NCBI RefSeq assembly: GCF_021365465.1
Contig: NZ_CP089932.1
Location: 1,364,001 to 1,428,000 of the forward strand
Reading direction: 5' to 3'
Source of the DNA: Erwinia tracheiphila
GTDB taxonomy: Bacteria; Pseudomonadota; Gammaproteobacteria; Enterobacterales; Enterobacteriaceae
DNA length: 64,000 nt
Part shown: positions 9,435-18,103 of the stretch, piece after piece
How positions within the stretch are numbered: the first letter of the stretch is position 1
Layout of the letters: each line of letters starts with the position of its first letter
The notes under the pieces: generated by a model
Told to the model about the DNA's origin: nothing
The model's input: the letters and a program-made list of their open reading frames with translations, nothing else
Databases searched by the model: none
Position numbers and translations under genes: made by a program

Positions 9435-10688
9435 ATGTTAAAGCGTGATATGAATGTTGCTGATTATGATGCCGAATTGTGGCAGGCAATGGAGCAGGAG
9501 AAAGTGCGTCAGGAAGAGCATATTGAACTGATTGCTTCGGAAAACTACACCAGCCCACGCGTGATGCAGGCGCAGGGTTCTCAGCTAACCAATAAATATG
9601 CCGAAGGTTATCCAGGTAAGCGCTATTACGGCGGCTGTGAATATGTTGATATTGTCGAACAGCTGGCCATCGATCGTGCAAAAGCGGTGTTTGGTGCTGA
9701 CTTTGCCAACGTCCAGCCCCATTCTGGTTCTCAGGCAAACTTCGCCGTCTACACCGCACTGCTTCAGCCGGGCGATACCATCCTGGGGATGAATCTGGCA
9801 CACGGTGGTCATCTGACTCACGGTTCACCGGTTAACTTTTCAGGCAAACTGTATAACGTGGTGCCTTACGGCATTGATGAAACCGGCCATATCGATTACG
9901 ACAATCTCGCTGCACAGGCGCAAAAGCACAAGCCGAAGATGATCATCGGTGGTTTCTCTGCCTATTCTGGTGTGTGTGACTGGGCAAAAATGCGTGAAAT
10001 TGCCGACAGCATCGGAGCATATCTGTTTGTGGATATGGCACACGTTGCCGGTTTGATCGCGGCAGGTGTTTATCCAAATCCGGTTCCTCATGCGCACATT
10101 GTTACCACCACTACACACAAAACGCTGGCAGGTCCTCGTGGCGGCCTGATCCTGGCAAAAGACGGTGATGAAGAGCTTTACAAAAAATTAAACTCAGCGG
10201 TTTTCCCTGGTGGGCAGGGTGGTCCGTTGATGCATGTTATTGCCGGAAAAGCAGTGGCGCTGAAAGAGGCTATGGAACCGGAGTTCAAAGTTTATCAGCA
10301 GCAGGTTGTCAAAAACGCTAAGGCGATGGTGGAGGTGTTTCTGGAGCGTGGTTATAAAGTCATCTCCGGCGGAACGCATAACCATTTGTTCCTGCTGGAT
10401 TTGGTTGATAAAAACCTTACCGGTAAAGAAGCTGATGTGGCGCTGGGGCGTGCCAATATTACCGTTAATAAAAACAGTGTGCCCAACGATCCAAAAAGCC
10501 CGTTTGTCACCTCCGGTATTCGTATTGGCTCGCCAGCCGTTACCCGCCGTGGTTTCCAGGAAGCAGAAGTGCGTCAGCTGGCTGGCTGGATCAGCGATAT
10601 TCTCGACAACATCAACGATCAGGATGTGCAGGAACGCGTGAAGAAGCAGGTGCTTGAAATCTGTGAACGCTTCCCGGTTTACGCATAA
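9435..10688 (+). CDS. glyA: Serine hydroxymethyltransferase
   Basis: 417 residues, same as E. coli. PLP enzyme that converts serine plus tetrahydrofolate to glycine and 5,10-methylene-THF, the main one-carbon source. The PLP lysine is in [14 protein letters not shown]. The N-terminal signature [15 protein letters not shown] and the folate/PLP region [10 protein letters not shown] are intact. Start ATG with GGAG upstream (TCAGGAGAAGCGG). Divergent from hmp with about 310 bases of control region. A strong terminator follows. Confidence 0.98.
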   Translation: MLKRDMNVADYDAELWQAMEQEKVRQEEHIELIASENYTSPRVMQAQGSQLTNKYAEGYPGKRYYGGCEYVDIVEQLAIDRAKAVFGADFANVQPHSGSQANFAVYTALLQPGDTILGMNLAHGGHLTHGSPVNFSGKLYNVVPYGIDETGHIDYDNLAAQAQKHKPKMIIGGFSAYSGVCDWAKMREIADSIGAYLFVDMAHVAGLIAAGVYPNPVPHAHIVTTTTHKTLAGPRGGLILAKDGDEELYKKLNSAVFPGGQGGPLMHVIAGKAVALKEAMEPEFKVYQQQVVKNAKAMVEVFLERGYKVISGGTHNHLFLLDLVDKNLTGKEADVALGRANITVNKNSVPNDPKSPFVTSGIRIGSPAVTRRGFQEAEVRQLAGWISDILDNINDQDVQERVKKQVLEICERFPVYA

Positions 10689-10707
10689 AAACCACAGGTG
10701 AACCTTT

Positions 10708-10732
10708 AGCGGGACAATATGTCCCGCTTTTT
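10708..10732 (+). terminator. Terminator after glyA
   Basis: AGCGGGACAATATGTCCCGCTTTTT: a 9-bp GC-rich stem followed by T5, 20 bases after the glyA stop. Confidence 0.9.
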
Positions 10733-10740
10733 ATTATCAA

Positions 10741-11358
10741 CACTAAACCACCTCCTGTGGAGGTGGTGATCGTTCATGTGGGGCTTTGCCCGTAGAATGC
10801 CCATGCTAAATACTGCCCCGGTTTGTTACCAGCAAATCAAGGAGTAAATAGCATGAGCAGATATAAATCCGCTTCCCACGTATCCTATCGCTGTCAGTAT
10901 CATCTTGTATGGACACCGAAGTACAGATACAAAATCCTCAAAGGTCATCTCGGTAAAGAGGTTTACCGCAGCATCTACATTTACAGCAATATGAAAAAAT
11001 GCACAGTAGTTGAGCTAAATGTGCAGATAGATCATATACATCTGGTGGTGAGGACGCCGCCGGGCTTGAGTGTTTCTGAGTTGATGGGATTTGTGAAAGG
11101 GCGAACGGCCATCAGGCTGTTCGAGAAGTTTCCTTATCTCAGGAAGCACAAGCTTTGGTGTAACCACTTTTGGCAAAGAGGGTATTTTGTGGATTCGGTG
11201 GGTGCAAAAGAAGAAGTAATTCGAAGGTATGTGCGGTACCAGGACAAGGTTGCCAAAGAGGAAGAAGAAAGGCAAATACAGCTCGGACTGGAAAGGTGGT
11301 GTTTAAGCCCCCTTTTAGGGGGCGGTGTCAAAGCCACCTGCTATGCAGGTGGCTTTTT
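10741..11358 (+). mobile_element. IS200/IS605-family element
   Basis: A tnpA-only element bounded by subterminal hairpins instead of inverted repeats. The left hairpin is CCACCTCCTGTGGAGGTGG (10748-10766) and the right hairpin is AAGCCACCTGC/GCAGGTGGCTT (11331-11355). An internal terminator-like stem (GCCCCCTTTTAGGGGGC) lies at 11308-11323. The element sits directly downstream of the decayed csiE. Related to the copy at 52254-52870 and the fragment at 2688. Confidence 0.85.
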
Positions 11359-11446
11359 ACTCCTGCCTCACGGCAGTAAAGTCAGGGCTCCAGCAGCATT
11401 CCGATGCGCTGCTGCTGGAGCGCAAACGGGAACTCAGCGTGGATAA
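10853..11446 (+). CDS. tnpA: IS200-type transposase TnpA, probably extended at its 3' end
   Basis: HUH single-strand transposase of IS200. The HUH motif is in VQIDHIHLVV, and the catalytic Tyr is expected in the helix IRRYVRYQD. The start is chosen at MSRYKSASHVSYRC after an AAGGAG site; an earlier in-frame codon at 10823 lies upstream of this site. The family protein usually ends near 150 residues, soon after EEEERQIQLGLE. Here the frame runs on through both end hairpins to 11446 (197 residues), while TTTAA stands in another frame. A one-base indel near 11296-11305 has therefore probably removed the normal stop. Confidence 0.8.
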   Translation: MSRYKSASHVSYRCQYHLVWTPKYRYKILKGHLGKEVYRSIYIYSNMKKCTVVELNVQIDHIHLVVRTPPGLSVSELMGFVKGRTAIRLFEKFPYLRKHKLWCNHFWQRGYFVDSVGAKEEVIRRYVRYQDKVAKEEEERQIQLGLERWCLSPLLGGGVKATCYAGGFLLLPHGSKVRAPAAFRCAAAGAQTGTQRG

Positions 11447-12569
11447 GCGGCGGTGACACCGCGTAGGGTGAAATCACCATGGAAACCCCTTTCGGCGCAC
11501 TGTCTCGCTGGTAAATTTCCACATCAAGATATTTGAGGTAGCAAAGTCAGTTCCCGAAGCTGCTGCTCAATCTCCTGTTCCAGCAACGCACCGAAGATAA
11601 TGGCAATGAGTGCGATCTCTTGCTGCAACAGGCAGAGATTGTAACCTTCCTCAATATACAGAACGGTTTCACGGGTTGTACGAAGCAGGCGGGGGTAGAG
11701 CCGAACCATCTCTTCAGCCAGGCTGTTATCGATGTCGATAGTACACAGGCTGCGTTCAGGCGTCTGGATCAGATGGGTGTAGAGTTGTGCACACAAACCC
11801 TGCTCATCACTAAAGCGCAGGGCGGAAAGCTGTTGGAAATGGACGACCATTTGCTTAATATCAGACAGTAAACGATATCCATGCTGGTGGCAGGCATGCT
11901 CTGATAACGGGGTATGTAGCTGACTGAACATCAGCGCCAGCAGCATCACTTCGCTGTCATCCGGTACAACTTCACAACGTTTTTGCCAGTGGCGCACCAT
12001 CTCAAGGGCGACGCGTTGCTCGGGTCGCGATGACAGCCAGGCGATCTGTGCGGCAGTAAATTCAGTACGGACATGGCGACCCAGCGAATGCTGCATAAAA
12101 AGTGTTAAAAACTGGTGGTCGCGGTTGCTGAAATTCCGTGTCAGTCTGTTAACACAATGTCTTACCAGCGCGTCAAGATTGCGCCCGTCGTAAAATGTCT
12201 TGCTTACCCCTGGTTTTCCAGCTGCTGTTTCACCGCGGGTGCAAAATGATCCCGGACAAAATCTGGCACAAGGCGAAGCGCCCGCCGCAACCAGTGCAGC
12301 AGGCACAAACGGTGATGCCACTCCGCGCCGACAATCCGGTAGTAGCCCTGCGCATCCGGAATGAGCCTGAGCCGATGATAGCGCTGGATTTCTGCGGCCA
12401 CCTCCGTTATATCTTGCCGGGTTATCGACTGTTCCACCTGATTCAGCTGACTGAGCGATATCAGGGTGACAGGGGTTTCCGAAAGATAAAGCAGTAACAA
12501 CAGGTGGCATTGTCGTTGCGGAGTGGAAAAGGCAGAAGGGGCGGGTGCGGTTAAGCTTATCGTCTGCAA
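11382..12569 (-). pseudogene. csiE: csiE (stationary-phase protein with PRD-like domains), broken
   Basis: The N-terminal 121 codons (12569 to about 12204) read as CsiE (QTISLTAPAPSAFSTPQRQ, AEIQRYHRLRLIPDAQGYY). A shift near 12200 moves the match to another frame (FYDGRNLDALVRHC onward). About 20 codons are missing between GALL and EQEIEQQLREL compared with E. coli as I remember it. A second shift near 11540 moves the end (KYLDVEIYQRDSAPKG, SMVISPYAVSPPLIHAEF) into a third frame that stops at 11382. CsiE is non-essential and its biochemical role is unclear. The IS200 end lies within about 25 bases of its stop. Confidence 0.85.
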
Positions 12570-12696
12570 TCCAGCTCAATAAGAAACAGCATAAGAATAG
12601 CGAGGCTGGCGCGGAAAATTTCCGTACAGAACAGATTTATTCGCATCTTTTAAGATAGGTCACGGAATTTTTCCAGATAACAGGAAGGAATACGAT

Positions 12697-13344
12697 TTGT
12701 TATGTTATAACGTATTTATCAGGTTGGCTTTCGGCATGATGCTGTTGTTGTCGGCACCATTAACGTGGGCTCATCCTCACAGTTTTATTGCTATGCAGGT
12801 CACACCTGTACACAAAGACAACGTGCTGACCGGGCTGAAAATGCATTGGGTAATGGATGAGATCACCTCTGCCGACCTGCTTTATGATGCGGGTAAGGCA
12901 AAGCCTGGATCGGAAGTCTGGAAAAAGCTGGCGGCAGAAGTGATGGCCAATGTTCTCGGACAGCACTACTTCAGCGAATTCTGGCATGAAGGCAAAGCCG
13001 TAAAATTTTATAACTTTCCGCCGGAGTACCAACTTTTCAGAGAAGGACATAAAGCTGTGTTGGAATTTATTTTACCATTGAGTGAGCCGCAGCCGCTGGC
13101 TGGTCAGCGCTACACGTTTTCTACTTTCGATCCGACTTATTTTGTGGATATGTATTACGATTCTGAAAAATCGCTTCACCTCCCTCCTGAGCTTGCCCAG
13201 CGCTGTCAGCTTACGCTACACACGCCTAAACCCAATGAATCAATGAAAGCATATGCGTTGTCGCTGGATAAAGCGGATGCGCCACCGGCGGAAATGGATT
13301 TGGGGCGGCAATTTGCGCAGACGGTGATGCTGGTATGTCAGTAA
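12697..13344 (+). CDS. ZevA-like periplasmic DUF1007 protein
   Basis: 215 residues starting at TTG, eight bases after AGGAAGG. The only other nearby in-frame starts are the ATGs at 12736. An N-terminal signal sequence (FIRLAFGMMLLLSAPLTWA) is followed at once by HPHSF, a His-rich mature N-terminus. The body matches the DUF1007 family, whose member ZevA works with the membrane protein ZevB in Haemophilus zinc acquisition. The stop overlaps the next gene by 10 bases. Substrate (zinc, or another metal such as nickel) is inferred from family and the Zur-like site only. Confidence 0.75.
   Translation: MLCYNVFIRLAFGMMLLLSAPLTWAHPHSFIAMQVTPVHKDNVLTGLKMHWVMDEITSADLLYDAGKAKPGSEVWKKLAAEVMANVLGQHYFSEFWHEGKAVKFYNFPPEYQLFREGHKAVLEFILPLSEPQPLAGQRYTFSTFDPTYFVDMYYDSEKSLHLPPELAQRCQLTLHTPKPNESMKAYALSLDKADAPPAEMDLGRQFAQTVMLVCQ
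12698..12712 (+). promoter_or_regulatory. Zur-like palindrome at the start of the ZevA-like gene
   Basis: TGTTATG-T-TATAACG agrees with the core of the Zur operator (TGTTATA-N-TATAACA) at 12 of 14 arm positions. It overlaps the predicted TTG start codon, so binding would act as a roadblock, or the true start is further downstream. Zinc control fits the transporter family, but the assignment is inference. Confidence 0.45.
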
Positions 13345-14330
13345 TCTCATCGCGTAAAAAGAATGCTGGCTGGTGGCAGGCCTGGCCTCTGATGGTGCTC
13401 ATAGCCGTGTTGCTGGCTGCGAGCGCGGCTGTGTGGTTGTACTGGCCCCAGATTCTTCTGCAAAGCACGCTGTGGCAGCGTTCACTTAATCAGCAAATGA
13501 CGATTTTGCTACAGCAGGTTGCCACGCATCCCCATCAGACCGGAATGACCCTGACAGGATTTAGTTTGATTTATGGTGTGCTGCATGCACTAGGACCGGG
13601 TCATGGCAAAATTGTCATCGCGACTTTTCTGGCGACGCACCCAACCAGAGTCAAAACCAGTTTGCAAATCACACTTGCGGCTGCCGTGGTGCAGGGGGGA
13701 GTAGCCATATCGCTGGTAACGGTGATGCTGGGCATTCTGGGCCTGTCATCGCGGCAGCTGCATCTCAGCAGCTTCTGGCTCGAGAAAGCAAGCTACCTGC
13801 TGGTTATTGTTCTTGGCGGGTGGTTGTGCTGGCGCGCCTTACGCAAAATTCTGCGTCTGTTACGAACACCGCAGAATAGGGCAGCGAATAAAATTATCCC
13901 GCTGGAACATCATCACAGCGCAGACTGTGGTTGTGGGCAGCAGCATGTGCCGGACAGCGCGATGCTTGATAAAGCAGTGAGTGGCAGGACAAAAGCAATA
14001 GTGGTGCTGTCGATGGGACTGAGGCCCTGTTCCGGCGCAATTATGATGTTACTGTTTTCGAAAGTAATTGGTGTTTATCTGTGGGGAGTGCTTTCCGCAC
14101 TGGCAATGGCGGTGGGTACGGCAATAACGGTTTCCGCGATGGCCTTTCTGGTGCAGGTTTCCCGTTCACTTGCATTAACATTAAGCCAGAATACGCCGAT
14201 CGCACGTTGGCAAAAAATGGGCTGGTTGTGCCTCTCTCTGAGCGGAGGGCTTGTGCTGATGGCTACAGGGGAAATGCTCTGGCTGACTGCACAGCCAGCG
14301 ATGTCAGGAGGGATCCGGCCTTTGTTCTGA
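13335..14330 (+). CDS. ZevB/NicO-type inner-membrane metal transporter
   Basis: 331 residues, about six transmembrane helices. Family motifs are HALGPGHGKIVIATFLATH in the second membrane segment and a later LRPCSGAIMMLLFSK. Between helices lies a His/Cys-rich loop (EHHHSADCGCGQQH), a likely metal-binding site. This is the NicO (RcnA-like) fold found in ZevB. Overlap with the upstream DUF1007 gene indicates one operon and a two-part transporter. Direction of transport cannot be told from the sequence: NicO proteins include both exporters and importers. Confidence 0.8.
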   Translation: MSVISSRKKNAGWWQAWPLMVLIAVLLAASAAVWLYWPQILLQSTLWQRSLNQQMTILLQQVATHPHQTGMTLTGFSLIYGVLHALGPGHGKIVIATFLATHPTRVKTSLQITLAAAVVQGGVAISLVTVMLGILGLSSRQLHLSSFWLEKASYLLVIVLGGWLCWRALRKILRLLRTPQNRAANKIIPLEHHHSADCGCGQQHVPDSAMLDKAVSGRTKAIVVLSMGLRPCSGAIMMLLFSKVIGVYLWGVLSALAMAVGTAITVSAMAFLVQVSRSLALTLSQNTPIARWQKMGWLCLSLSGGLVLMATGEMLWLTAQPAMSGGIRPLF

Positions 14331-14340
14331 TTGGAAGACG

Positions 14341-14364
14341 GCCCGCGCAATGTGCTGCGCGGGC
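14341..14364. terminator. Hairpin between the convergent zevB-like gene and suhB
   Basis: GCCCGCGCA ... TGCGCGGGC forms a 9-bp GC-rich stem between two convergent stop codons. The T-run is weak, so factor-independent termination is not certain. Confidence 0.55.
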
Positions 14365-14378
14365 AATACCTGATACGA

Positions 14379-15182
14379 TCAGCGCTTCAGCGCTTCGCTG
14401 AGTTCGTCACGCATGGTCGCCACCATAGATTTCACCACGCGAGGATTGCCAGCGATAATGTTACCGGAAACCATGTAACCGTGCCCGCCAACGAAATCAG
14501 TCACCAGGCCACCCGCCTCACGTACCAGTAGTTCGCCGCCGGCGAAATCCCAGGGCTTCAGACCAACTTCAAAGTAACCGTCCACGCGCCCTGCGGCAAC
14601 GTAAGCCAGATCCAGCGCAGCAGAGCCACCACGGCGAAAATCTGCACACTGAGTAAACAGTTTGCCAAGGATGTTGATATAGGGTGCTGCATGCTGCTTC
14701 ATCTTGAACGGGAAGCCAGTGGCAAGAACCGTCCCATCCAGATCGCGGGCGTTGCTACCGCGTAAACGGTAGCCGTTAAGTTGAGCGCCCTGACCGCGCA
14801 CTGCACTAAATAATTCATTGCGCATCGGATCGTAGACTACGGCGGCTTCCGTGCGGCCTTTAATGCGTACTGCAATGGAAACGGAGAAGTGAGGGAGACG
14901 TTTGATAAAATTTGATGTGCCATCCAGAGGATCGATAACCCATTGCACATCCTGGTCTTCACCCGCTAATTCACCACATTCTTCTGAGATAATGGTGTGT
15001 TTCGGGTAAGATTTACGGATCACCTCAATAATCAGGCGTTCAGCGTCGCGATCAACATTGGTAACGAAGTCGTTGCTGCTTTTCTGGCTGGCTTCAACCG
15101 CGTCCTGGATTTCGTAACTTTTTGCAATTAAATTTCCGGCCTTGCGCACAGCGCGCACGGCAATGTTGAGCATCGGGTGCAT
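14379..15182 (-). CDS. suhB: Inositol monophosphatase / Nus factor SuhB
   Basis: 267 residues, same as E. coli. Mg2+-dependent phosphatase of the IMPase superfamily that also joins the rRNA antitermination complex. Motifs are EECGE, WVIDPLDGTSNF (metal-binding Asp residues) and KPWDFAGGELLVREAGG. Complete; divergent from trmJ. Confidence 0.97.
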   Translation of the reverse strand: MHPMLNIAVRAVRKAGNLIAKSYEIQDAVEASQKSSNDFVTNVDRDAERLIIEVIRKSYPKHTIISEECGELAGEDQDVQWVIDPLDGTSNFIKRLPHFSVSIAVRIKGRTEAAVVYDPMRNELFSAVRGQGAQLNGYRLRGSNARDLDGTVLATGFPFKMKQHAAPYINILGKLFTQCADFRRGGSAALDLAYVAAGRVDGYFEVGLKPWDFAGGELLVREAGGLVTDFVGGHGYMVSGNIIAGNPRVVKSMVATMRDELSEALKR

Positions 15183-15301
15183 CGGTCTCTCTCACTGGAT
15201 GTTAAAGAACATGGAAACGGCGCGCATTATAGCAGGAGGAACGGCAATTGTCCTGAAAATATGCTAGCATCGCTAAATTATCTCACGGACCTGACACACC
15301 T

Positions 15302-16030
15302 ATGCTGCAAAACATCCGAATCGTGCTGGTTGAAACCTCTCATACCGGCAATATGGGCTCCGTCGCGCGTGCGATGAAAACAATGGGCCTGAGCAACCTT
15401 TACCTGGTTAATCCACTTGTTAAACCTGACTCTCAGGCCATAGCGCTGGCTGCCGGTGCCAGCGATGTCATCGGTGAAGCCCACATTGTTGATACACTCG
15501 ATCAGGCGCTGGAAGGCTGTAGTCTGGTGGTTGGCACCAGCGCCCGTTCCCGCTCGCTGCCGTGGCCAATGCTCGATCCGCGTGAATGCGGTGTAAAAAG
15601 CGTGCAGGAAGGACAACAGGCTCCTGTTGCATTGGTTTTTGGACGCGAGCGCGCAGGCCTGACTAATGAAGAACTGCAGAAGTGCCATTACCATCTGGCG
15701 ATAGCCGCCAATCCCGAATACAGTTCGTTAAATCTGGCGATGGCGGTGCAGATTATTGTCTATGAAGTGCGCATGGCATTTCTTGAATCGCAAAAAACGG
15801 TGCAACCGGAATACGAAGACTCACCTTATCCGTTGGTGGACGATCTGGAGCGTTTTTATCAACACCTTGAGCAGGTGATGATACACAGTGGTTTTATCCG
15901 TGAGGGAAGCCCCGGTCAGGTCATGAGTAAAATACGACGCCTTTACACCCGTGCCCGCCCGGAGCGTGATGAACTGAATATCCTGCGTGGCATGCTGTCA
16001 TCGCTGGAAAAGCCCAAGGGTGAAAAGTAA
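15302..16030 (+). CDS. trmJ: tRNA (cytidine/uridine-32 2'-O) methyltransferase TrmJ
   Basis: 242 residues (E. coli 246). SPOUT-family enzyme that methylates the 2'-OH of position 32 in tRNAs using SAM. Motifs: N-terminal [20 protein letters not shown], and the knot region [15 protein letters not shown] with [16 protein letters not shown]. It lies upstream of iscR as in other enterobacteria. Complete. Confidence 0.96.
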   Translation: MLQNIRIVLVETSHTGNMGSVARAMKTMGLSNLYLVNPLVKPDSQAIALAAGASDVIGEAHIVDTLDQALEGCSLVVGTSARSRSLPWPMLDPRECGVKSVQEGQQAPVALVFGRERAGLTNEELQKCHYHLAIAANPEYSSLNLAMAVQIIVYEVRMAFLESQKTVQPEYEDSPYPLVDDLERFYQHLEQVMIHSGFIREGSPGQVMSKIRRLYTRARPERDELNILRGMLSSLEKPKGEK

Positions 16031-16052
16031 ACAAATGGGGCTGATGCAGGGA

Positions 16053-16138
16053 AAGTAGTTGAGTAAATTACCAGGATAAATAGTTGAGTAAATTACTTGG
16101 TTAAATAGTTGACTAAAAAACTCAGGAATGTCAGACTT
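16053..16138 (+). promoter_or_regulatory. iscR promoter with three 25-bp spaced IscR (type 1) boxes
   Basis: Three direct copies start at 16053 (aagtagttgagtaaattacc), 16078 (aaatagttgagtaaattact) and 16103 (aaatagttgactaaaaaact), at a strict 25-bp period. The third (ATAGTTGACTAAAAAACTC AGGAAT) fits the type 1 IscR consensus best and contains a TTGACT -35 with a possible -10 (CAGACT) 17 bases later. In E. coli [2Fe-2S]-IscR represses its own promoter through such sites. Confidence 0.75.
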
Positions 16139-16194
16139 GCATCCATCTTTATTGTGCATTCCCTTAACAGGGTAAAACTGAGGTTGTTTACGCC

Positions 16195-16692
16195 ATGAGA
16201 CTGACATCTAAAGGCCGCTATGCCGTTACCGCTATGCTTGACGTTGCACTTCACTCACATGAAGGCCCGGTGCCATTAGCTGATATTTCTGAACGTCAGG
16301 GTATCTCCTTGTCTTATCTGGAACAGCTTTTTTCCCGCCTGCGCAAGAATGGCCTGGTTGCCAGCGTGCGTGGTCCGGGTGGTGGTTACCTGTTGGGTAA
16401 AGCGTCGAACGAGATTGCCGTCGGTGCAGTGATCACAGCCGTCGATGAGTCCGTCGACGCCACAAAATGCCAGGGTAAAGAAGGTTGTCAGGGTGGAGAA
16501 CGCTGTCTGACTCATGTTCTGTGGCGCGACCTCAGTGAGCGCATCAGCGATTTCCTGAATAACATCACGCTGGCCGAGCTGGTTAATAACCAGGAAATTC
16601 TGGATGTCGCAGACCGTCAGAATAATACCGAAAAAGTGCGCATGTCGGCTGGCCGCACGCACGAAACAATTAACGTCAATCTGCGCGCCTGA
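16195..16692 (+). CDS. iscR: Fe-S cluster regulator IscR
   Basis: 165 residues. Rrf2-family winged helix ([19 protein letters not shown], then [21 protein letters not shown]) with all four cluster ligands: Cys92, Cys98, Cys104 and His107. The [2Fe-2S] form represses isc; the apo form activates suf and other type 2 sites. Complete, about 100 bases before iscS. The operon it normally controls is here reduced to iscR-iscS, so the cluster it senses must come from another machinery such as SUF. Confidence 0.97.
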   Translation: MRLTSKGRYAVTAMLDVALHSHEGPVPLADISERQGISLSYLEQLFSRLRKNGLVASVRGPGGGYLLGKASNEIAVGAVITAVDESVDATKCQGKEGCQGGERCLTHVLWRDLSERISDFLNNITLAELVNNQEILDVADRQNNTEKVRMSAGRTHETINVNLRA

Positions 16693-16792
16693 ATCATTCA
16701 GGCGAGGTCAAATCCCGTCATTCCTCGCATCCGCTGAATGGCGGGAGCGACGTACCGTATTGAATGACGTTAATATACGGAGTTCAATAGTA

Positions 16793-17947
16793 ATGAAAGT
16801 ACCTGTTTACCTCGATTACGCAGCAACCACGCCAGCCGACCAGCGGGTCGCTGAAAAAATGATGCAGTATCTCACTCAGGATGGCACCTTTGGCAATCCG
16901 GCTTCACGCTCTCATCGCTATGGCTGGCAGGCTGAAGAAGCCGTCGATATTGCCCGTAATCAGGTGGCAGCGCTGATTGGAGCCGATCCACGAGAAATCG
17001 TTTTTACCTCCGGCGCGACGGAATCCGACAACCTGGCTATCAAAGGCGCTGCCTGGCAGCACCAGCAAAAAGGCCGTCATCTCATCACCTGTGAGACCGA
17101 GCATAAAGCGGTACTCGACAGTTGTATGCAGCTGGAACGTGAAGGTTTTACCGTTACCTATCTTTCGCCCCGCCCGGATGGTTTGATCGACCTGAAAGAG
17201 CTTGACGCTGCTTTTCGCGATGACACCGTGCTGGTTTCAATCATGCACGTAAATAATGAAACTGGCGTGGTGCAGGATATTGCCGCTATCGGTGAACGGT
17301 GCCGCGCTCGCGCTGTTCTTTTTCACGTTGATGCGACGCAGAGCGTTGGAAAACTCTCGGTGGATGTCAGTACGCTTCCGGTCGATCTGCTCTCTTTTTC
17401 TGCTCATAAGGTATATGGCCCGAAAGGCATTGGTGGTCTTTATGTGTGCCGCAGACCGCCCGTTCGCATCAATGCTCAGGTTCACGGTGGGGGGCATGAG
17501 CGCGGCATGCGTTCCGGCACCCTTCCTGTGCATCAGATTGTCGGAATGGGTGAGGCATATCGTCTGGCAAAAGAAGAGATGGCGGACGAAATGGCCCGCC
17601 TGAGCATACTTCGTACTAAACTGTGGAAGGGTATCAGCCAGCTTGATGATGTCTCGTTCAACGGCAGCTTTGAGCAGGGCGTAGCGGGCATTCTTAATGT
17701 CAGCTTTGGTGCTCTCGAGGGCGAAACGCTGTTGATGGCGCTGAAAGATTTGGCGGTGTCCTCCGGCTCTGCGTGCACCTCAGCCAGCATGGCCCCTTCC
17801 TACGTGCTGCGTGCGCTGGGACTTTCTGATGAGTTAGCACACAGTTCCCTGCGCTTTTCCCTCGGCCGCTTTACCACCGAAGAAGAGATCGACTTTGCGA
17901 TTAAAACGGTGAAAAATGCGGTCAATCGTCTTCGCGGCCACATGTAA
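16793..17947 (+). CDS. iscS: Cysteine desulfurase IscS, lacking the C-terminal tail
   Basis: PLP enzyme that takes sulfur from cysteine for Fe-S clusters and tRNA thiolation. The start is the ATG giving [18 protein letters not shown]. The PLP Lys is in [12 protein letters not shown] and the persulfide Cys is in [10 protein letters not shown]. The protein is 384 residues and ends RLRGHM, where E. coli IscS (404 residues) continues with about 20 more (SPLWEMYKQG and so on). That tail is part of the IscU docking site. No iscU follows; the next gene is pepB. The core is intact, so sulfur delivery to TusA/ThiI may persist. Confidence 0.95.
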   Translation: MKVPVYLDYAATTPADQRVAEKMMQYLTQDGTFGNPASRSHRYGWQAEEAVDIARNQVAALIGADPREIVFTSGATESDNLAIKGAAWQHQQKGRHLITCETEHKAVLDSCMQLEREGFTVTYLSPRPDGLIDLKELDAAFRDDTVLVSIMHVNNETGVVQDIAAIGERCRARAVLFHVDATQSVGKLSVDVSTLPVDLLSFSAHKVYGPKGIGGLYVCRRPPVRINAQVHGGGHERGMRSGTLPVHQIVGMGEAYRLAKEEMADEMARLSILRTKLWKGISQLDDVSFNGSFEQGVAGILNVSFGALEGETLLMALKDLAVSSGSACTSASMAPSYVLRALGLSDELAHSSLRFSLGRFTTEEEIDFAIKTVKNAVNRLRGHM

Positions 17948-18103
17948 CCTTAATAATTTTGCAGCATAATCATGCCGGTCGGTCGGTCGGTCGGCAGGCG
18001 GGTTTAGCGGGACGGTAATAAACAACGCGTTATTGTAATGTCCGGCCGTTTCAAGAGTGGCCGCGATTACAGAACAAATAAAAAACGAATAAGGAGCCAT
18101 GCG
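17948..18103. other. Junction where iscU-iscA-hscB-hscA-fdx-iscX would be expected
   Basis: Only 156 bases separate iscS from pepB, whereas about 4 kb with six genes occupies this place in E. coli. The stretch contains a short tandem repeat (CCGGTCGGTCGGTCGGTCGG, 17975-17994) and the pepB ribosome-binding site (AAGGAG). I find no fragment of iscU, fdx or iscX in any frame, nor any insertion sequence. Confidence 0.85.
17975..17995 (+). repeat. GGTC tetranucleotide tandem repeat
   Basis: Four copies of GGTC (in ccGGTCGGTCGGTCGGTCggc) in the noncoding junction after iscS. Such a repeat is a possible slippage or deletion end point. Confidence 0.8.
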
